Positions 60,284 through 64,000 of a stretch of 64,000 nt of DNA are shown in pieces. Position 1 is the stretch's first letter; each line of letters starts with the position of its first letter. The DNA comes from Aquabacter sp965279295 (lineage in GTDB: Bacteria; Pseudomonadota; Alphaproteobacteria; Rhizobiales; Xanthobacteraceae). The notes under the pieces were generated by a model, which saw nothing but the letters and a program-made list of their open reading frames with translations, made no database searches and was not told the DNA's origin. Made by a program: the position numbers and the translations under genes. Where the stretch lies: assembly GCA_965279295.1 (NCBI GenBank), contig CBDIHQ010000014.1; one strand, 5' to 3'.

Positions 60284-61972
60284 TCACATGTTCGGATAAT
60301 TCGGCCCGCCGCCGCCCTCCGGGGCGGTCCAGACGATGTTCTGGTTCGGGTCCTTGATATCGCACGTCTTGCAGTGGACGCAGTTCTGCGCGTTGATCTG
60401 GAAGCGCGGGCCGGTGGCCTCCTCGACCCATTCATAAACCCCGGCCGGGCAATAGCGGTTCGAGAGCCCGGCATAGACATCGTGCTCGGAGGTCTTCTGT
60501 AGCGCCATGTCCTTCACCTTGAGGTGGATCGGCTGATCCTCCTCGTGATTGGTGTTGGAAATGAACACCGACGACAATTTGTCGAAGGTCAGAACCCCGT
60601 CAGGCTTGGGATAGACGATGGGCTTGAAGCCGGCGGCGGGCTTCAGGCTGGCGGCGTCGGTCTTACCGTGCTTCAGCGTGCCGAACAGCGAGAAGCCGAA
60701 CGTGTTGGTCCACATGTCCAGCGCGCCGAGGCCGATGCCGATGAAGGTGCCGAACCGGGACCACAGGGGCTTCACGTTGCGCACCTTCTTGAGGTCCGCG
60801 CCGATGGCGGAGGACCGCCACATCGCCTCATAGGCGGTCACTTCGTCCTGCGCGCGGCCCTCGGCGAGAACAGGTGCCAGCTGCTCGGCGGCAAGGATGC
60901 CGGAGAGCACCGCATTGTGGCTACCTTTGATGCGCGGCACGTTCACGAAGCCGGCGCCGCAGCCCACCAGCAGGCCGCCGGGGAAGGTGAGCTTCGGCAC
61001 GCTCTGCCAGCCGCCCTCGGTGATGGCGCGCGCGCCGTAGGACAGGCGCTTCGCCCCATCGAACGTGTCGCGGAAGATCGGGTGGGTCTTGAACCGCTGG
61101 AACTCGTCGAACGGCGAGAGATAGGGGTTCTGGTAGTTCAGGTGGACCACGAAGCCCACCATCACCTGGCAGTCCTCCATGTGGTAGAGGAACGCCCCGC
61201 CGCCGGTCTTGTGGCCGAGCGGCCAGCCGAAGGCGTGCTGGACCAGGCCGGGATGGTGATGCTCCGGCTTGACCTTCCACAGCTCCTTGAGACCGATGCC
61301 GTACTTGCCCGGCTCGCGCCCGGCATCGAGCGCATATTTGGCAATGAGCTGCTTGGTGAGATGGCCGCGCGCGCCCTCGGCAAACACGGTGTAGCGCCCG
61401 CGCAGCTCCATGCCGCGCGTGAACTCGCCCTTCGGCACGCCTTCGCGCCCCACGCCCATGTCGCCGGTGGCGATGCCCTTCACCGCGCCGTTCTCGTCGT
61501 ACAGGATTTCGGACGCGGCGAAGCCCGGATAGATCTCGACGCCGACCGCCTCGGCCTTGGTGGCAAGCCAGCGGCACACATTGCCCAGCGAGCCGATATA
61601 ATTGCCGTGGTTGTTCATCAGCGGCGGCATCAGGATGTTCGGCAGCCGTACCCCGCCGGCCGGTCCGAGCAGATAGAACTGATCGTCATCGACCTGGGTT
61701 ACCAGCGGGGCGTCGGCCTCTTCGCGCCAGCCGGGAATCAGGATGTCGAGGCCGGAGGGGTCGATCACGGCGCCCGAAAGAATATGGGCGCCGACCTCGG
61801 AGCCCTTCTCCACCACCACGACGGAGATATCTTCCCCGCGCTCCTCGGCCAGCTGCTTCAGGCGGATGGCTGTGGCGAGGCCGGCGGGTCCGGCTCCCAC
61901 CACCACCACGTCATAATCCATGCCTTCGCGTTCCGGCAGTTCGGCGTCGGTCATTCCATCGTCCCTAGGCAT
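60284..61972 (-). CDS. Electron-transfer flavoprotein-ubiquinone oxidoreductase
   Basis: Passes electrons from ETF to ubiquinone in the membrane. About 562 residues from ATG 61972 (AAGGAC six bases before; ATG 61954 is possible). FAD site VVGAGPAGLATAIRL, GGAFLYH, and the C-terminal 4Fe-4S region with YCPAGVYEW, then CVHCKTCDIKDPNQNI. The final PNYPNM is the conserved end. Gene symbol usage varies (etfD/ETFDH), so none is given. Confidence 0.95.
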   Translation of the reverse strand: MPRDDGMTDAELPEREGMDYDVVVVGAGPAGLATAIRLKQLAEERGEDISVVVVEKGSEVGAHILSGAVIDPSGLDILIPGWREEADAPLVTQVDDDQFYLLGPAGGVRLPNILMPPLMNNHGNYIGSLGNVCRWLATKAEAVGVEIYPGFAASEILYDENGAVKGIATGDMGVGREGVPKGEFTRGMELRGRYTVFAEGARGHLTKQLIAKYALDAGREPGKYGIGLKELWKVKPEHHHPGLVQHAFGWPLGHKTGGGAFLYHMEDCQVMVGFVVHLNYQNPYLSPFDEFQRFKTHPIFRDTFDGAKRLSYGARAITEGGWQSVPKLTFPGGLLVGCGAGFVNVPRIKGSHNAVLSGILAAEQLAPVLAEGRAQDEVTAYEAMWRSSAIGADLKKVRNVKPLWSRFGTFIGIGLGALDMWTNTFGFSLFGTLKHGKTDAASLKPAAGFKPIVYPKPDGVLTFDKLSSVFISNTNHEEDQPIHLKVKDMALQKTSEHDVYAGLSNRYCPAGVYEWVEEATGPRFQINAQNCVHCKTCDIKDPNQNIVWTAPEGGGGPNYPNM

Positions 61973-62110
61973 TATTCGTCCTTGGAGTTTTTCCACGCTT
62001 GGGCCGTCCTGACAATTCGATTGCTGCACATGCACTGAACCTTGTGCGTGTGCGCCATCGCTGCGGGCGCCGAGTTGCTCTATGATCGAAGTCGGGCGCC
62101 ACGGCTAATC

Positions 62111-62956
62111 ATGACTTTTCCAATTCCACATCTCCGCGACATACTGGCCTTCCAACTGGAAGCCGGGGTGGACGTTGCCTTGGGCGATGCGCCGGTGAAT
62201 CGCTTCGTCGCCGGCCAGGCCCGCGATGCGCGTCCCGCCGAGGCGCAAACCGAGCGTCCATCCTCACCCGCGCCGTCCCCGCGCCCGGTTCCGCCGCGTC
62301 CCGTGCCGGCGCCCGCCCGTGTCGCGGGGCCTATTATGGCCGCGCAGCCGCCGGACGAGGCGGTGATGGCGGCACGCGAGGCCGCGCGCGCGGCGGCAAG
62401 CCTTGAGGAATTGCGTTCCCTGCTGGATGCGTTCGACGGCTGCCCGCTGAAGCGCACCGCCACCCGGCTGGTGTTCGCCGACGGCAACCCGAAATCCCGC
62501 GTGATGTTCGTGGGCGAGGCGCCGGGGCGGGACGAGGATGCACAGGGGCTACCCTTCGTCGGCCGCTCGGGCCGGCTGCTGGATTTGATGATGGGCTCAA
62601 TCGGCCTGGACCGAACCAGCGCCTATATCGCCAACGTCATCCCCTGGCGTCCGCCGGGAAATCGCACGCCGACACCACAGGAAACCGCCATCTGCCTGCC
62701 GTTCATCCGCCGGCAGATCGAGCTGGCGGACCCGGACATTTTGGTCTGCCTGGGTGGCCCTTCGGCGCAAACGCTCCTTGCCACCACGGAAGGCATCACC
62801 AAGACCCGCGGGCGTTTCGTTTCCTATGACACGGGAACGCGTACCATCCGCGCATTGCCGACCTTCCATCCCGCCTATCTCTTGCGCACGCCGCTGGGTA
62901 AGCGGCTGGTATGGCGCGATCTGCTGGAGGTCGAGGCGGCGCTGGCGATCAAGTGA
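62111..62956 (+). CDS. Uracil-DNA glycosylase, family 4-like
   Basis: 281 residues. A Pro-rich linker (about 55-85) precedes the core with motif A GEAPGRDEDAQGLPFVG, PWRPPGNRTP, and motif B FHPAYLLR. One Cys lies in DGCPLKRT, where thermophilic family 4 enzymes have a CxxC, and further Cys are in ICLPF and VCLGG; an iron-sulfur cluster is therefore likely but its ligand set is not complete by eye. ATG 62111 gives the usual N-terminus. Confidence 0.88.
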   Translation: MTFPIPHLRDILAFQLEAGVDVALGDAPVNRFVAGQARDARPAEAQTERPSSPAPSPRPVPPRPVPAPARVAGPIMAAQPPDEAVMAAREAARAAASLEELRSLLDAFDGCPLKRTATRLVFADGNPKSRVMFVGEAPGRDEDAQGLPFVGRSGRLLDLMMGSIGLDRTSAYIANVIPWRPPGNRTPTPQETAICLPFIRRQIELADPDILVCLGGPSAQTLLATTEGITKTRGRFVSYDTGTRTIRALPTFHPAYLLRTPLGKRLVWRDLLEVEAALAIK

Positions 62957-62962
62957 GGGCAG

Positions 62963-63433
62963 TCATCCTTCGCCACCGTTCATCGGCTCGCTGACGAGCG
63001 AGGAGTTGCGGTAGCGCGGGTCGTCTGTGACCTCCTCGCCGGCCCAGGGAGGCATGGCCACCTGCTCCTCGGCATGGGCGAGTTCGACCTCGGCGACGAT
63101 CAGGCCCGCGTTGGCGGCCTCGAACACATCCACTGTCCAAGTCTTCCCGCCGTAGGGCACGTCGTACCTGACCTTCTCGATCAGCGGCTTGAGGCAATGG
63201 TCGCGCAGCAGCACGTCCGCATCCTCGACCGGAATTTCATACTCGAATTCCGCCCGGCTGAGGCCCGCCGTCGAGCCTTTCACGGTGATGAAGGCACGGG
63301 CGCCGGCGCGCCGCACCCGCACCGTGGAGGTCTTGGATATGGAGAGATAGCCCTGGCTGAAACGCTGGCCCCGCGCGCCTTCGCGCCAGGCATCGGAACT
63401 CACGAGAAACTTCCGTTCGATCTCAACCGGCAT
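62963..63433 (-). CDS. CYTH domain protein
   Basis: 156 residues. The triphosphate-tunnel fold shows EIERKFLV at the start, RVRRAGARAFITVKG, EFEYEIP, and KVRYDVPYGGKTWTVDVF. Members include inorganic triphosphatases and adenylate cyclase-like proteins; short bacterial ones are usually triphosphatases. ATG 63433 was chosen to give MPVEIERKF. Convergent with the glycosylase gene, six bases apart. Confidence 0.9.
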   Translation of the reverse strand: MPVEIERKFLVSSDAWREGARGQRFSQGYLSISKTSTVRVRRAGARAFITVKGSTAGLSRAEFEYEIPVEDADVLLRDHCLKPLIEKVRYDVPYGGKTWTVDVFEAANAGLIVAEVELAHAEEQVAMPPWAGEEVTDDPRYRNSSLVSEPMNGGEG

Positions 63434-63674
63434 GCATTCGCCCGACTGCCACGCAGGAGCACCGGCCCTCGCGTCAAAGGAATGGTAGAGGCAGCACGGG
63501 ACAGCGCCAAGTCTGATGCCGGGCCGGGAAGACCTCGGCATGGGGCTATTTGCCGCGTGATGCAGGAGGGGCCGGTGGACTCCGGCAACCGGAACGGGTG
63601 CCCTTGCGGAAGTGCCCGGATACGCCCGGGCATGACGGTCAGTCAGAGGGGGAACAACTTCGCTCGCCATTTGC

Positions 63675-63705
63675 GACCGCCCTGCCCGGGACGGGGAGGG
63701 CGGTC
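63675..63705 (-). terminator. Possible hairpin terminator of the 63710 gene
   Basis: GACCGCCCT and AGGGCGGTC form a 9-bp stem with a 13-base GC-rich loop just beyond the stop of the minus-strand gene. No T-run, so it is a weak candidate. Confidence 0.35.
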
Positions 63706-63709
63706 TCAC

Positions 63710-64000
63710 TCAAGCCACGTCGTGGGCGGCCATCATTTCGAGGGCCTTCACCATGGCGGAGTGATCCAGTTTCGCCCCGCCATTGGCCGAGACGGAATTG
63801 AACAATTCCTGCGCCATAGCCGTGTTTGGCAGCGAGATGCCGAGCGCGCGCGCCGACGACAGCGCGAGGTTCAGATCCTTCTGGTGCAGCTCGATGCGGA
63901 AACCGGGATCGAACGTGCGCTTGATCATGCGCTCGCCGTGCACTTCGAGGATACGCGAGGTGGCAAGGCCGCCCATGAGCGCCTGGCGAACTTTGGCGGG
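63710..64000 (-). CDS. NAD-dependent beta-hydroxyacid dehydrogenase, C-terminal part
   Basis: About 96 codons; the start lies beyond the window. GGLATSRILEVHGERM, FDPGFRIELHQKDLNLAL and a C-terminal region MVKALEMMA match the C-terminal helical domain of 2-hydroxy-3-oxopropionate (tartronate semialdehyde) reductase/3-hydroxyisobutyrate dehydrogenase. The catalytic Lys is expected in HQKDLNLAL. Which substrate cannot be told from this part. Confidence 0.85.
   Translation of the reverse strand, partial: PAKVRQALMGGLATSRILEVHGERMIKRTFDPGFRIELHQKDLNLALSSARALGISLPNTAMAQELFNSVSANGGAKLDHSAMVKALEMMAAHDVA

Overview
The window reads as about 64 kb of chromosome from a high-GC alphaproteobacterium of the Hyphomicrobiales (Rhizobiales). 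Xanthobacteraceae relatives (Xanthobacter, Azorhizobium, Ancylobacter, Starkeya) are the best guess, inferred from gene content and protein character rather than from a search. Supporting signs are a class II-like AroA in an aroA-cmk-rpsU array, a FYDLNKDP-type acidic protein beside tRNA-Ala, separate petA, petB and petC genes, a MoxR/DUF58/DUF4159 cluster, and DUF6111 next to a CCA-adding enzyme.

Layout. 1-3422: pentose phosphate/glycolysis operon zwf-pgl-pgi on the minus strand (pgi runs off the edge). 3735-6134: aroA-cmk-rpsU, minus strand. 6293-6901: FYDLNKDP-motif protein and tRNA-Ala(GGC). 6902-32281: a 25.4 kb integrated element. Its ends are a 14-bp duplication of the tRNA-Ala 3' end, paired ACCCCAACA arm-type repeats lie inside each end, and a tyrosine integrase sits at the right end. 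32481-35680: a degenerate sensor kinase and small exported proteins. 36131-38230: TctB-TctA. 38961-39035: tRNA-Thr(GGT). 39318-42223: polyamine-type ABC transporter. 42340-44274: membrane O-acyltransferase. 44377-44711: a doubly frameshifted pseudogene. 44741-51841: MoxR - DUF58 - DUF4159 - large membrane protein operon, minus strand. 52046-54763: DUF1285, NUDIX, DUF6111, CCA-adding enzyme. 54776-56473: hemF, trmL and a small acidic protein. 56840-59492: cytochrome bc1 operon petABC. 59693-64000: apt, ETF-ubiquinone oxidoreductase, family 4-like uracil-DNA glycosylase, CYTH protein and a partial beta-hydroxyacid dehydrogenase.

The integrated element is the accessory part. It has an early/regulatory left section (SRAP protein, zinc-ribbon protein, Tat-exported proteins, XRE regulator, small membrane proteins). 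A long plus-strand run from 15220 to 25612 follows: excisionase-like HTH, winged-helix protein, DnaB-type helicase, DUF1376 proteins, ribbon-helix-helix protein, two ejection-like virion proteins and two terminase-small-subunit-like proteins. The right section is AT-rich cargo of mostly unknown function. I found no large terminase, portal, major capsid or tail genes, so it is either a decayed prophage or a phage satellite that carries its own TerS.

The most interesting non-coding signal is a run of five TGCAGT hexamers at an exact 10-bp period (19971-20020) in front of the ribbon-helix-helix gene and virion genes. Other notable signals are the matched integrase arm sites, a 108-bp inverted duplication of an XRE gene end within the element, and a sensor kinase beside the right att site whose catalytic motifs are all replaced.
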